Below, piece after piece: positions 52,653-62,106 of a stretch of DNA of 64,000 bases. The notes below the pieces were generated by a model. The model was not told the origin of the DNA and did not search any database. It saw only the letters and a program-made list of their open reading frames with translations. Location: NCBI GenBank assembly GCA_963763485.1, contig CAVXOW010000006.1:1116001-1180000 (forward strand), in the 5' to 3' direction. Every line of letters starts with the position of its first letter. Position 1 is the first letter of the stretch. Position numbers and translations under genes: made by a program. The DNA is from CAWCKS01 sp963763485 (GTDB lineage Bacteria > Pseudomonadota > Alphaproteobacteria > Rhizobiales > Xanthobacteraceae).

Positions 52653-52663
52653 CGGAGGTTACG

Positions 52664-53410
52664 ATGGCTCGCCTCGACGGCAAGGTCGCGCTGATCACCG
52701 GCGGCGCGGGCGGCATGGGCTCGGCGCAGGCTCGTATGCTCGCGCAGCAAGGTGCGGCGGTCGTGATCGCCGATGTCCGCGATGAGCTCGGCCGGAGGCT
52801 TGCGGCGGAGATTGGTGCCGCGGGCGGTTCTGCAAGCTGCGTCCGGCTCGACGTCACGTCGGAGACGAATTGGCTTGAGGCCATTCGCGACATCGAAGCA
52901 GGGCACGGCCGCATCGACATTCTCGTCAACAACGCCGGCATCAATGTCCGCAAGCCGATCGCGACGGTCGCGCTCGACGAATGGAATCGCGTGCTTGCCG
53001 TCAACCTGTCCGGGCCACTGCTCGGCATGAAATATGCCGCGCCGGCGATCGCACGCGCGGGCGGCGGCGCCATCGTCAACATCACCTCCAACGTGTCGCT
53101 GATCCCGGCGCGCGCTGCGGCCTATACGGCCAGCAAGTGGGGCCTGCGAGGCTTGAGCAAGACGGCGGCGCTGGAATATGCGGGCCAGAAAATCCGCGTC
53201 AACACGGTGTGTCCGGGCGTCGTGCCGACCGACATCAACGTCGGCCAGCCCTATCTCGAGACCACGGCGGCAGTGACGCCGCTTGGCCGGATCGCGACCG
53301 CGGTCGATATCGCCAACGCCGTGTTGTTTCTCGTTGCCGATACCGGCTCGTTCATTACCGGGATCGATCTGCCGGTCGATGGCGGCTTCATCCTTGGCAA
53401 GACCGGCTGA
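52664..53410 (+). CDS. SDR-family oxidoreductase
   Basis: A 248-residue classical short-chain dehydrogenase. VALITGGAGGMGSAQARML holds the NAD(P) site, NNAGINVRKPIATVALDEWN the middle block, the Ser of NITSNVSLIPA and YTASKWG the catalytic residues, and SFITGIDLPVDGGFILG the C-terminal block. ACGGAGG lies just before ATG 52664; the frame from 52634 would overlap the previous gene. It probably acts on the same compound as the two EthD-like proteins. Confidence 0.9.
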   Translation: MARLDGKVALITGGAGGMGSAQARMLAQQGAAVVIADVRDELGRRLAAEIGAAGGSASCVRLDVTSETNWLEAIRDIEAGHGRIDILVNNAGINVRKPIATVALDEWNRVLAVNLSGPLLGMKYAAPAIARAGGGAIVNITSNVSLIPARAAAYTASKWGLRGLSKTAALEYAGQKIRVNTVCPGVVPTDINVGQPYLETTAAVTPLGRIATAVDIANAVLFLVADTGSFITGIDLPVDGGFILGKTG

Positions 53411-53427
53411 GCCGGCGGCACCGCGAT

Positions 53428-54246
53428 CTACCTCGGCTCGCCGTTGCCCGACAGCAATTGCGCGACGCCGCCGATGCCGCGCCGGAACGCCTCGTCATAG
53501 GTCGGCGCGCGCAGCTGCCAGCGATGCGTCTTGCCTTCCCAATCCATCCGCCACCGCGCACTCCAATCGAGCTTGCGATCGTTCCAGGCCAATTGACCGA
53601 TCAGGACCGCTTCGGTGGTCTTTCCGACGATAACGCTTGCCAGCGACGATGGCTCGGCCTTGGCGAGCTTTGCGGCCTCGATCCTGGACTTCGCGAGATC
53701 GCCGGCGGTCGGCAACACGACAGGCACACCGCGCTTGGCCGCAGTCGAAAGCAACGAATCCCGCTGATCGGTGCCGTGGTCGCCGTCTGCCGCGACGAGA
53801 TAGCTGTTGGCGCCTTGCTGCAATCCGGCGAAGACGGCGATCACGGGCCTGTGCGCAGTCCAGGGCTTGACGCCCAGTTGCTTCAGAACATCGGCGATCC
53901 TTTGCGGATCGAAGTCGATGGTGAGGTCGTAGGGCCGGTCGCGCGTGCCCTGCTCGTCGTGGATCGGAATGCCTGACATCTGGTCATGATAGCTGTACGC
54001 GCCGACGTCATCTTTGGCGTTCGCCTTGTAGGGCGCAAGACGCGCATCGCCCGCGAGTTTTTGCGCGCCGGACACCTTGATCAACACCTCCTCGAGACAA
54101 GGCCCAAGCGCCTCGATGCGGTTCGGCTCGCCGGTGCCCGTCACGATCGTCTGTGCGCGATAGAGATCATCGGCACGGGCGCCGCCCACGCCGACGAGGC
54201 ACACCATCGCGACCACGAGACATGCATCCCACATGTTGCGCAGCAT
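53428..54246 (-). CDS. DUF2066 exported protein
   Basis: A 272-residue protein with a signal peptide (MLRNMWDACLVVAMVCLVGV, cleaved near ARADD). The DUF2066 pattern follows: LYRAQTIVTGTGEPNRIEAL, EEVLIKVSGAQKLAGDARLA, IDFDPQRIADVLKQLGVKPW and HRPVIAVFAGLQQGANSYLV. Function unknown, periplasmic. Start 54246 puts the signal peptide at the N-terminus. It is convergent with the SDR gene. Confidence 0.75.
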   Translation of the reverse strand: MLRNMWDACLVVAMVCLVGVGGARADDLYRAQTIVTGTGEPNRIEALGPCLEEVLIKVSGAQKLAGDARLAPYKANAKDDVGAYSYHDQMSGIPIHDEQGTRDRPYDLTIDFDPQRIADVLKQLGVKPWTAHRPVIAVFAGLQQGANSYLVAADGDHGTDQRDSLLSTAAKRGVPVVLPTAGDLAKSRIEAAKLAKAEPSSLASVIVGKTTEAVLIGQLAWNDRKLDWSARWRMDWEGKTHRWQLRAPTYDEAFRRGIGGVAQLLSGNGEPR

Positions 54247-54360
54247 TGCCGGACCTCGATTTCTTACATCAAGTGACCCATTGCTAGCTTGGTTCAACGC
54301 GGCTTGAAAATCCAGCGCAACGCAAATCAAGAAATCAGCCTGCTAGGAAGTTCTTGAACC

Positions 54361-54444
54361 AACGCTGCGCTGCTTCTCTTGTCGGACGAGGCGTCGTTCA
54401 TCACCGGCGTCGCGCTGCCGGTCGATGGCGGCGCAACCGCGTAG
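54361..54444 (+). pseudogene. C-terminal remnant of an SDR gene
   Basis: The plus frame from 54361 reads NAALLLLSDEASFITGVALP followed by VDGGATA and a TAG at 54442-54444. This is the last 27 residues of a classical short-chain dehydrogenase (compare SFITGIDLPVDGG in the SDR at 52664-53410). Nothing upstream matches the rest of such a gene, so it is a fragment. The dispersed composite repeat begins 41 bases later. Confidence 0.65.
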
Positions 54445-54484
54445 AGCGGGCTGAGTTGACGTTGAATCGCCATGCCCTCCGAAC

Positions 54485-54625
54485 CGCTCGTCCCCGCGGA
54501 AGTCGGCCAAACAAGTGTTTGGCCTGAGGGGACCCAGTTTTTGCCAAGGAAGAAAGGGGCTTCCAATCGCCGCTGGATTCTATGGCGAAGCAATTGCTTC
54601 GCCAGACTTTCGCGGAAATGAGCGG
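54485..54625. repeat. Dispersed composite intergenic repeat, copy 2
   Basis: The same order as at 35421-35536: CGCTCGTCCCCGCGGAAGTC, the palindrome GGCCAAACAAGTGTTTGGCC, TGAGGGGACCCAGTTTTTGCCA, a variable section, then TGGATTC and TTTCGCGGAAATGAGCGG. Between the last two blocks it carries an extra piece with a perfect 22-base palindrome at 54583-54604 (TGGCGAAGCAA and its complement). No coding frame. Confidence 0.7.
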
Positions 54626-54663
54626 ACCTAAAATTCATCAGGCTTTAGCCAAAGCCCAATGCC

Positions 54664-55875
54664 CTACTGGTGGTCGAGCAGCCCCAGAATGCGTTTGGCG
54701 ATCACGTTGTTCTGCACTTCAGACGTGCCGCTATAGATCGTCATCGCCTTGTTGCCCAGGAACGCGCGCGTCGTCCCGAGTTCGGCTGACTTGAATTGAT
54801 CGCCGCCCCAGCCGAGCCCCTGCTCGCCCATGATCTCGACCAGCAACTCCTCGCGCTCCTGCGTGATGCGCGCCCGCGAGTTCTTGGCAACGGATGTGAA
54901 TTCGCTGGGGCCCTGCCCGGCCCGCGTCATGTCGAGCATGCGCTGCTGCATCAACTGGAGTGTGCGGAATTCCATCATGTGCTTGACGATGCGCTGACGC
55001 AGGTCGGGATCGGCAATCCGCCCCTGCTCGTCGAGGCCGACGTAGTCCCTGGCGATCTGGTCGATCGGCCTGAAATCACCGCCCGACGCACGACGCTCGT
55101 TGGTCGTCGCATTGCGCTCGAATTGCAGCAGCCGCTTTGCGATGGTCCAGCCCTTGTTGAGCTGCCCGACCAGGTTTTCCTTCGGCACCTTCACATTGGT
55201 GAAGAACACTTCCGAGAATGGTGACGCGCCGGAGATGATCCGGATCGGCCGGACCTCGATCCCCGGCGTCTTCATGTCGATCAGCAGAAAGCTGATGCCG
55301 TCCTGCTTCACCTTGGGATCGGTGCGCACCAGGCAGAAGCACCAGTCGGCGTACAAGCTGCCCGACGTCCAGATCTTTTGACCGTTGACCAGATAGTGGT
55401 CGCCCTTGTCCTCGGCCTTCGTTTGCAGCCCGGCCAGATCGGACCCGGCGCCCGGCTCCGAATAGCCCTGGCACCAGCGAACGTCGCCGCGTGAAATTCG
55501 ATTGAGATGCAGCTTCTTCTGCTCCTCGTTGCCGTGCTCGAGCAGGGTCGGTCCCAGCAGTCGCGTTCCCATGCCGAGCACCGGATTGACGCCGCCCATC
55601 CGGATGATTTCCTGCGCGACGATCCGCGCCTGTCGCGTCGGCAATCCGCCGCCGCCATAGGCCTTGGGCCACTCCGGCGTGCCCCATCCCTTCGCGACTA
55701 CCCGTTCCTTCCACAGCTTCCAGTCCGCGCCTTCCGGATAGCGCGGCTGCAATCCGTAGTACTCGTCGACCTTGCCCGGGATCGACGGCGGCAGGTTCTC
55801 CTTGATCCAGCCTTTCACGTCGGCACGAAATGTGTCGAGACCGTCCGTATCAAGGGTCTCTGCAGCTGAGGTCAT
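54664..55875 (-). CDS. Acyl-CoA dehydrogenase
   Basis: A 403-residue acyl-CoA dehydrogenase. WCQGYSEPGAGSDLAGLQTK is the first signature (about residue 135), KIWTSGSLYADWCFCLVRTD the flavin-site block, and LGTTRAFLGNKAMTIYSGTSEVQNN the C-terminal signature. It introduces a double bond into an acyl-CoA and passes electrons to ETF. It stands alone on the minus strand with a gene remnant and repeat downstream. Substrate chain type not predictable. Confidence 0.93.
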   Translation of the reverse strand: MTSAAETLDTDGLDTFRADVKGWIKENLPPSIPGKVDEYYGLQPRYPEGADWKLWKERVVAKGWGTPEWPKAYGGGGLPTRQARIVAQEIIRMGGVNPVLGMGTRLLGPTLLEHGNEEQKKLHLNRISRGDVRWCQGYSEPGAGSDLAGLQTKAEDKGDHYLVNGQKIWTSGSLYADWCFCLVRTDPKVKQDGISFLLIDMKTPGIEVRPIRIISGASPFSEVFFTNVKVPKENLVGQLNKGWTIAKRLLQFERNATTNERRASGGDFRPIDQIARDYVGLDEQGRIADPDLRQRIVKHMMEFRTLQLMQQRMLDMTRAGQGPSEFTSVAKNSRARITQEREELLVEIMGEQGLGWGGDQFKSAELGTTRAFLGNKAMTIYSGTSEVQNNVIAKRILGLLDHQ

Positions 55876-56106
55876 GTTGTGCTCCCAAATCTCCGGCTTT
55901 TCACGCGAGCCGGTTGACCGCTTGCATCTATTCTAGACCGGCGAACTGCGCTGATGAAGAGTGCGTTTGCCCGCATTTGTTCGCTCCACGAACGAATGAC
56001 TTGCCAACGGCGCCTTCAAGTTGCTTAAGGCAAGTTGCGTAAGGAATGCGTGGGCCAGGCAACCGGCGTGTTCGACAGCACCGATTTTTGGTCAAAATGA
56101 CTCCGA

Positions 56107-57321
56107 TTGGACACCACGGACTTGACAGCTGAGCGCAGGACCCTCGTCTGGATGTGTCTTCTCGTCAGCGTCAACCAGCTTGGCTTCGGCGCAATGGTGC
56201 CGGCGTTGCCGCTTTACGCGCGCTCGTTCGGCGTATCGGCTTCGGCTGTCGGTCTGGCTGTCGCGGTTTACGGCTTCGCGCGTTTTGCGGTGACCGTGCC
56301 GGGGGGACAACTTTCGGACCGGCTGGGGAGGCGACCCTTGCTGGCCGTCGGCGGCCTTATTTCGGCGGTGGGAAGCTTTTGGTGCGCAGAAGCGCTTAGC
56401 TTTGCCGAATTCAACGTTGCGCGAATGGTCGCCGGTGCCGGAGCGGGCATCATTCTGACCACTGGTCAAATCATACTCGCCGATATCAGCCGGGCGAACC
56501 GGCGCGGGCGAAACATCGCGATTTATCAGGCCGCGTTTCTTTTTGGTCTGTCCATTGGGCCGTTCCCGGGAGGACTGATCGCGGGCGCCTATGGGCTCGC
56601 TGCGCCGTTTCTGGTGACGGGCGCGGCAAGTCTCGTCGTCACCGCGGTTGCCTGGTTTCTGGTCAGCGAGACGCGGCCTCCACAACCGCTCGCGGCGGCT
56701 TCGCATGCCGCAGCTCAGCTCCCTTTCGTCCGGCAGATGCTGAAGCTGTTGGGTCACCGCGGCTTCCTGCTGGTCAGTCTGATTTCATTGATGAATGCTG
56801 TTGTGCGCACCGGCGGCCTGTTTGCGTTGATACCTCTGCTGGTCACCGCCACGCTCGGCCTCTCGGTCAGCGAGATCGGCTTCGGCTTGATGCTCTCCAG
56901 CGTTTGCGGCTTTCTCGCCGCCTATCCCGGCGGTTGGCTCGCCGACCGATTGGGGCGAAAGGCTGTCATCGTGCCATCGACCCTGCTGACCGGACTGTCG
57001 ATGGTTCTGTTCTGCTACGCCCCATCTTATGGGTGGTTCGTCGTGGCCTCGATCATCTGGGGTATCGCAACCTCCATCAGCAGTTCCGCGCCGGCGGCCT
57101 ATGCGGTCGATTCCGCGCCGCCCGGAATGAACGCAGCTGCGATGAGCGCCTACCGGATGACGGCCGACGCGGGCTATATCATCGGGCCGCCTGGACTGGG
57201 CTTACTCGCCGATATCACCAGTCCGGCCAGCGCCATTATCGCGGCGTCTGCCGTGCTCATTTCGCTCGGTGCTATCTTCGCCTTCGCCACGCCCGAAAAG
57301 CCCGCGCGCTCGACAGAGTGA
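56107..57321 (+). CDS. MFS drug/metabolite transporter
   Basis: A 404-residue, twelve-helix MFS transporter. The loop between helices 2 and 3 reads GGQLSDRLGRRPLLAVGG, and a second WLADRLGRKAVIVPS follows helix 8, the standard MFS repeats. LSIGPFPGGLIAGAYGLAAP is the helix-5 antiporter motif C region, suggesting efflux. The start is TTG 56107; an in-frame ATG at 56152 is possible but would cut into helix 1. No neighbour suggests the substrate. Confidence 0.87.
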   Translation: MDTTDLTAERRTLVWMCLLVSVNQLGFGAMVPALPLYARSFGVSASAVGLAVAVYGFARFAVTVPGGQLSDRLGRRPLLAVGGLISAVGSFWCAEALSFAEFNVARMVAGAGAGIILTTGQIILADISRANRRGRNIAIYQAAFLFGLSIGPFPGGLIAGAYGLAAPFLVTGAASLVVTAVAWFLVSETRPPQPLAAASHAAAQLPFVRQMLKLLGHRGFLLVSLISLMNAVVRTGGLFALIPLLVTATLGLSVSEIGFGLMLSSVCGFLAAYPGGWLADRLGRKAVIVPSTLLTGLSMVLFCYAPSYGWFVVASIIWGIATSISSSAPAAYAVDSAPPGMNAAAMSAYRMTADAGYIIGPPGLGLLADITSPASAIIAASAVLISLGAIFAFATPEKPARSTE

Positions 57322-57421
57322 AATATAGAGCTCGCGTGCCGACCTGGCGTGCTGTGTTCAGCGAAAACCGGACGTAACCAGCGGACCAAGCGTCAACGCG
57401 AGTGCAAATCAGGCCGCGGAC

Positions 57422-57799
57422 TTAGCTGCTCTGGAGCGTGGCGTGATCCGTTTCCAGCCGCTGATTTCCGGTGGTGGCATCGGTGATGACGGTGCTGATC
57501 GTCATCTTGCCGGCGCTGGCCAGCTGCATTTGGGAATTGCCGATGCGGAAGATGCCATTGGTATTTATAAGGACGCGTCCAGTCTGAAGACCGCCACTCT
57601 CGCTCTGGAAACGGACGGTCGCGCGATAGCCGCTGACGTTCATGATTTGGAGGGTAATTGGCTTGCCGCTGGTGTCCTTCGCGGTCCAAGTGCCCTGCCA
57701 CTGCGTCGGATCGACATTGGCAAATTTCGAGCCGGGCGGAAGCGATAACTGCGGCTGAGCCTTGTAGGACGATGCCAGAATGCTGAAGAAGTCGGCCAT
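57422..57799 (-). CDS. Small hypothetical protein
   Basis: A 125-residue protein starting MADFFSILASSYKAQPQLSL. The remainder is beta-rich with WQGTWTAKDTSGKPITLQIM, VSGYRATVRFQSESGGLQTG and TISTVITDATTGNQRLETD. This could be a lipocalin-like or small beta-barrel fold; no family is recognised. GGAGA precedes ATG 57799. It is convergent with the MFS gene. Confidence 0.6.
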   Translation of the reverse strand: MADFFSILASSYKAQPQLSLPPGSKFANVDPTQWQGTWTAKDTSGKPITLQIMNVSGYRATVRFQSESGGLQTGRVLINTNGIFRIGNSQMQLASAGKMTISTVITDATTGNQRLETDHATLQSS

Positions 57800-58072
57800 T
57801 GGTGGTCTCCGCATGCGACGTCAGGGATCGTAAGGACCGTCACACCACAAAATTAATCCGGGGTTAACCGAAACGGACGCTGTTATCAGCGTGCTTGCAC
57901 AAACCCACCAATTTGCAGGTGCGGCAACGATTGTGCGGCGCAGGAGTCTGCAAATGGCCTTCGCGTCATTTTGCTGGCGGTGCACAAAAGCGTCGTTATC
58001 GGAGCGAAGCAGACATGGCGGAATTTATGAGTACGCGCCCGAGCCAAAGCGCAGCGTCCAGCCGCGTGACCG

Positions 58073-59605
58073 TCACTTGGCGGGCCGAAAGTCCTCGCGC
58101 AGCCTGGTCTTCAAGACCTTGCCGTAGTTGTTTTTCGGCAGCTCGCTCAGGAACAGGTAGCGCTTCGGCCGCTTGAAGCGGGCGATCTGCTCGATGCACA
58201 GCGCGTCGAGCTCCGGCTCGGCCGCCGCCGTGCCGGCGCGCAGCACCACGGCAGCAACGACATTCTCACCCCACTCGGGATCAGGGAGACCGAATACCGA
58301 GACCTCCTGCACCGACGGATGCCGCAACAAAACCTCCTCGATCTCGCGCGGATAAATGTTGGAGCCGCCCGAGATGATCATGTCCTTGACGCGATCTTTC
58401 AGCGTCAGGTAGCCGTCGGCATCGAAACTGCCGGCGTCACCGGTATGCAGCCAGCCGCCGCGCAATGCTGCGGCGGTCGCCGCGTCGTCGTTAAGGTAAC
58501 CGGCCATCACGACGTCGCCGCGGACCAAAATTTCGCCCGTCTCGCCAAGGGCCACGTCGCGGTCATCGGCATCGACCAGCCGCACCTCGACGTCGGTCCG
58601 CGGCGTGCCGACCGACATCATGCGCTGCTGCCACTTTGGGTGCGCCGTGTCGGCGTGAACAGCCTTCGGCAGCGCCGTGATGTTCATCGGCGATTCGCCC
58701 TGGCCGTAGATCTGCGCGAGTTTTGGCCCGACGACATCGAGCGCGTGGCGCAGGTCCTCCAGGTACATCGGCGCGCCGCCGTAGATGATGGTCTTGAGGT
58801 TGGCATGGTTCTGCGCGGCAAAACCTTTGTGCTCCATCAGCCGCTTGACCATCGTCGGAGCCGCGAAGAACGACACGCCTGAAAAACTCTGCAGGAGGTC
58901 ACCAATCTCGTCCGGCTGAAAGCCGCCGCTCTCGGGCAGAATGCTGACCGCGCCCCTGGCGATGTGCGGCAGGCCGTAGAGCCCGGAGCCGTGCGACAGC
59001 GGCGCCGCATGCAGCACGCCGTCCAGCGGCGAAATTGGATCGATGTCGGCGAAATAGCTGAGCGACATCATCAGCAGATTGCGGTGGGTGAGACAGGCGC
59101 CCTTCGGCCGGCCGGTGGTGCCTGAGGTGTAGAACAGCCAGGCGTGATCGGCAGGCGCGCGCGCAACGAGATCGATGCCGTCAAATGCGATCGCGGCCTG
59201 CCAGTCGCCGCCGCCGAGGACAATCGTATGCGCGAGGCCGGTGCAGTAGCCTGATATCGACGCGACGGTCTGCGCGAGGTCGTCCTCGACGAACACCGCC
59301 CGGCAGTTCGAGTGCTGCAAAATGTATTCGAACTCGCGCGCATGCAGGCGGGAGTTGATCGGCACCGCGACGAGCCCTGCGTGCCAGATGCCGAACAGCG
59401 CTTCGAGGTAGGCTGCACCGTTGTGGCTGATGATGCCGACGCGCTCTCCGGCGGCGCAGCCAAGTTGGCCCCGGAGATATCCGGCGATGCCGCGAACATG
59501 CAAGGCCATCTGCCGGTGCGTTGCATAAACCGTCTTGCCGACTGCGATCGCCGGACGATCGCCGATGCTAGTGCCGTTTCGCTGAACCCACGCGGCGAGA
59601 TTCAT
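58073..59605 (-). CDS. AMP-binding acyl-CoA synthetase
   Basis: A 510-residue member of the adenylate-forming family. The P-loop-like AMP signature LFYTSGTTGRPKGACLTHRN lies near residue 155, IYGQGESPMNIT is motif A5, GWLHTGDAGSFDADGYLTLK carries the conserved Asp, and LPKNNYGKVLKTRLRE holds the catalytic Lys near the end. It activates a fatty or aromatic acid as its CoA thioester. ATG 59605 (MNLAAWVQRNG) is chosen over 59650. It may feed the acyl-CoA dehydrogenases nearby. Confidence 0.92.
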   Translation of the reverse strand: MNLAAWVQRNGTSIGDRPAIAVGKTVYATHRQMALHVRGIAGYLRGQLGCAAGERVGIISHNGAAYLEALFGIWHAGLVAVPINSRLHAREFEYILQHSNCRAVFVEDDLAQTVASISGYCTGLAHTIVLGGGDWQAAIAFDGIDLVARAPADHAWLFYTSGTTGRPKGACLTHRNLLMMSLSYFADIDPISPLDGVLHAAPLSHGSGLYGLPHIARGAVSILPESGGFQPDEIGDLLQSFSGVSFFAAPTMVKRLMEHKGFAAQNHANLKTIIYGGAPMYLEDLRHALDVVGPKLAQIYGQGESPMNITALPKAVHADTAHPKWQQRMMSVGTPRTDVEVRLVDADDRDVALGETGEILVRGDVVMAGYLNDDAATAAALRGGWLHTGDAGSFDADGYLTLKDRVKDMIISGGSNIYPREIEEVLLRHPSVQEVSVFGLPDPEWGENVVAAVVLRAGTAAAEPELDALCIEQIARFKRPKRYLFLSELPKNNYGKVLKTRLREDFRPAK

Positions 59606-59850
59606 CGATTCAATTCCTTTTCGCTCCGCAAGCGAAGCATGGTGGACCAACCGAGGTCAAACCAGGCGTTCGACTTCCGCTGGTGGGCATACTGCGTCCG
59701 CCCACGAGTTCGACGGCCGATGGTTTCAACCGGTCGTCGCCGCGGCATTGGCGCGAAGCGGCCGCTGACGGGCCAGGCCGACGTGTGCGTGGGCGGGAAA
59801 GAGGCTGGCCGGCTGCCGGCACTTCTTCAGACTAGCCGGCGATGGTCGGT

Positions 59851-60048
59851 TCAACGGACGCGCCAACCAACAACTCGCGCATCAATCGCCGCGCCGCTGG
59901 CTGCGTTGTGCCACGCGCCATCCGTCCAGCAACAAGCAAACGGCAAGACGTAGGTGCCGCTCTTGTCCTCGCACAGTAATTCCACAGGCACGCCATCGGC
60001 AGGCGTACCAGTCGAGAACTCAGCGACGCGATGTTCGCGGGTTGCCAT
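59851..60048 (-). CDS. Small conserved hypothetical protein
   Basis: A 65-residue protein, MATREHRVAEFSTGTPADGV followed by VELLCEDKSGTYVLPFACCW. The pattern is one I recognise from short unnamed Bradyrhizobium proteins. Two or three Cys and a Trp-rich end are notable. It begins 21 bases after the stop of the S9 peptidase gene on the same strand, so co-transcription is likely. Confidence 0.6.
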   Translation of the reverse strand: MATREHRVAEFSTGTPADGVPVELLCEDKSGTYVLPFACCWTDGAWHNAASGAAIDARVVGWRVR

Positions 60049-60069
60049 AATGACTAACTCTAACGCAGC

Positions 60070-61851
60070 TCACAAATGCTCTCGAAAATGCGCCGCAACC
60101 GAGGCGTATACCCGCCGCCGGTGATCCGGCCGGATAAAGCCGTGCCCGGCATAGGTGAATCGCTCGTAGGCCACTTTCTTCTGCCGCAGCGCCAGGGCTT
60201 CGCTGAACTGATCGCTTTCGTGCATGGGCACGCGCGGATCGCGGTCACCGTGCAGCAGCAGCATCGGCGCCACCACGCGATCGATGTGATGGATGGGCGA
60301 GATTTTCTGGAACAATTCGTCATCCGTGCCCGGGAAGCCGTATTCGCGGGCGCGATGGTCGCGCCGCCAGGGGCCGGTGCGCTCCAACAGCGTGGCGAAA
60401 TCGGCGATGCCGTAGTAATCGACGGCAGCTTTCCAGAGATCAGGTTGCAGCGTCACCGCCGCCAGCACGGCCCAACCGCCGTAGGATTGGCCCATGATGC
60501 CGATGCGGCTGGCGTCGATATTCGGCTGGGCGGCGAGCCAGGCGCGGCCGGCGGCAAGATCCTCCAGGAAATCGGGCCGCTTCTCCACCTCGTCGGCTTC
60601 CATATAGGCACGGCCGTAGCCGGTGCTGCCGCGCGCATTGGGCATCAGCACAGCGAAGCCCTGCGACAGCAGCATCTGGATGTCCGGCCGGAAGTTGGCG
60701 CGGGTTTGCGCGGCCGGGCCGCCATGCACCCACATCACCGCCGGGAATCCGCGGGCAGGCGCTACGCCGCGCGGACGGGCGTACCAGCCGGGGATGCGCA
60801 GCCCATCGAAGCTTTCCCATTCCACCAGCACCGGTTCGATCAGGCTGTCCGGATCGATGCCGGAAGCAGCCATCGGGTCCTCGCATGGGATCGCTGCGGC
60901 CGCGCCTGCGCGCCATAGCCAGATGCCGGGTGGCGTGGTCGGACCCTGGACGGTGAAGGCCAGCGCCGCATTGTCAGGTGCCCAGTTGAGATCGGCCACA
61001 ATGCCGGTCGGCAAGCCGGTGACGACGGGCCGCTCGCTACCAGCGGGACCGACGCGCAGCACGGCATAGCCGCGATCGTTCTCGATCGTCGCGAGCATCG
61101 TCTCATCAAGCGATAGCGACCAGGCTTCCACGTCGCGGCCTTGAGCCTCGAACACCACGGTGGTGGTGCCGGTTTCGGGATCGATGCGGCACAGGCGCAT
61201 CATGTCCGCACCGGCATCGCTCAATCCCATCAGAGCGGCGCCTTTTTCCACCCAGCGCACCGAGGCGAAGCGCGCAGGCGCGGCGCGCGGCAGGGCCCGG
61301 GTGGCGCTGGTTAGAGCGTCCATGATCCAGAGGCGGGAATCCGAGCTGCTATGGTCCTCGATCACCACCAGTCGCGTCATGTCTCTGGTCCAGCTCGGCA
61401 CGGTCAGAATACTGCTGCCTTCCTTGAGGCGAGTGCGCGCGCCGGTGGCCAAGTCCATCACGCTGATGTCGTAGAAGCGTTCGTCGCGGTCGTTGGCGGC
61501 GTAGACGATACGCGCACCATCCGCCGACCAAGCGCCGAAATCATGGATCGCGTCGAGCGCCTCGGTCAGGGCGCGGGGTTCGGCGCCGGGTTCCTTTAGC
61601 CAGAATTGCTGGCGCTCGTCACCGCCGGCATCGATGCCCCAGATGAGCCGGTCATCGGTCGGAGAGCGGCGCAGGAACGCCACCTTCTCGTCGTGATGGC
61701 TCAATTGGCGCACGTTGCCGCCATCCACATCCATGGCCCAGACCTGCGGCAGCCCAGCGCCCCGCAGATGAAACAGCGTGCGCCCATCCTTCGAGAACGC
61801 CGGCGAGCTTGTGGCACCGATTTGCACCCAGGCATCGGTCGGGACGGGCAT
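60070..61851 (-). CDS. S9 family (prolyl oligopeptidase-type) peptidase
   Basis: A 593-residue peptidase. The N-terminal 330 residues form a WD40/TolB-like propeller (SSPAFSKDGRTLFHLRGAG, FGAWSADGARIVYAANDRDE). The C-terminal alpha/beta-hydrolase domain has the oxyanion region VMWVHGGPAAQTRANF, nucleophile Ser456 in GIMGQSYGGWAVL, Asp538 in LHGDRDPRVP and His570 in YAGHGFI. No signal peptide, so cytoplasmic. It probably cleaves short peptides and would fit the peptide-type ABC transporter genes divergently downstream. Confidence 0.92.
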   Translation of the reverse strand: MPVPTDAWVQIGATSSPAFSKDGRTLFHLRGAGLPQVWAMDVDGGNVRQLSHHDEKVAFLRRSPTDDRLIWGIDAGGDERQQFWLKEPGAEPRALTEALDAIHDFGAWSADGARIVYAANDRDERFYDISVMDLATGARTRLKEGSSILTVPSWTRDMTRLVVIEDHSSSDSRLWIMDALTSATRALPRAAPARFASVRWVEKGAALMGLSDAGADMMRLCRIDPETGTTTVVFEAQGRDVEAWSLSLDETMLATIENDRGYAVLRVGPAGSERPVVTGLPTGIVADLNWAPDNAALAFTVQGPTTPPGIWLWRAGAAAAIPCEDPMAASGIDPDSLIEPVLVEWESFDGLRIPGWYARPRGVAPARGFPAVMWVHGGPAAQTRANFRPDIQMLLSQGFAVLMPNARGSTGYGRAYMEADEVEKRPDFLEDLAAGRAWLAAQPNIDASRIGIMGQSYGGWAVLAAVTLQPDLWKAAVDYYGIADFATLLERTGPWRRDHRAREYGFPGTDDELFQKISPIHHIDRVVAPMLLLHGDRDPRVPMHESDQFSEALALRQKKVAYERFTYAGHGFIRPDHRRRVYASVAAHFREHL

Positions 61852-62106
61852 GCGGTCTCCTTCTTAGCGCGGGATCCATCCTATTCCGTTGCCTTCACGT
61901 CTTGCAACGAAACCCGAAGCCGGCCACCGCACGCACAGATATCGTGTACCGTTGGCGGCGTCCGCAGATTCAAAAATATTCCACGTGCATCTGCATGGCA
62001 CGACAGCGCTTTCGCGATGACGACCCGCACCGGGCTTGACGGCCGCGCTGGCATGGCGCGGAAATTGAATGCATAGTTTGCGTCTTAAGAAAACGGGGAA
62101 TGTGCC

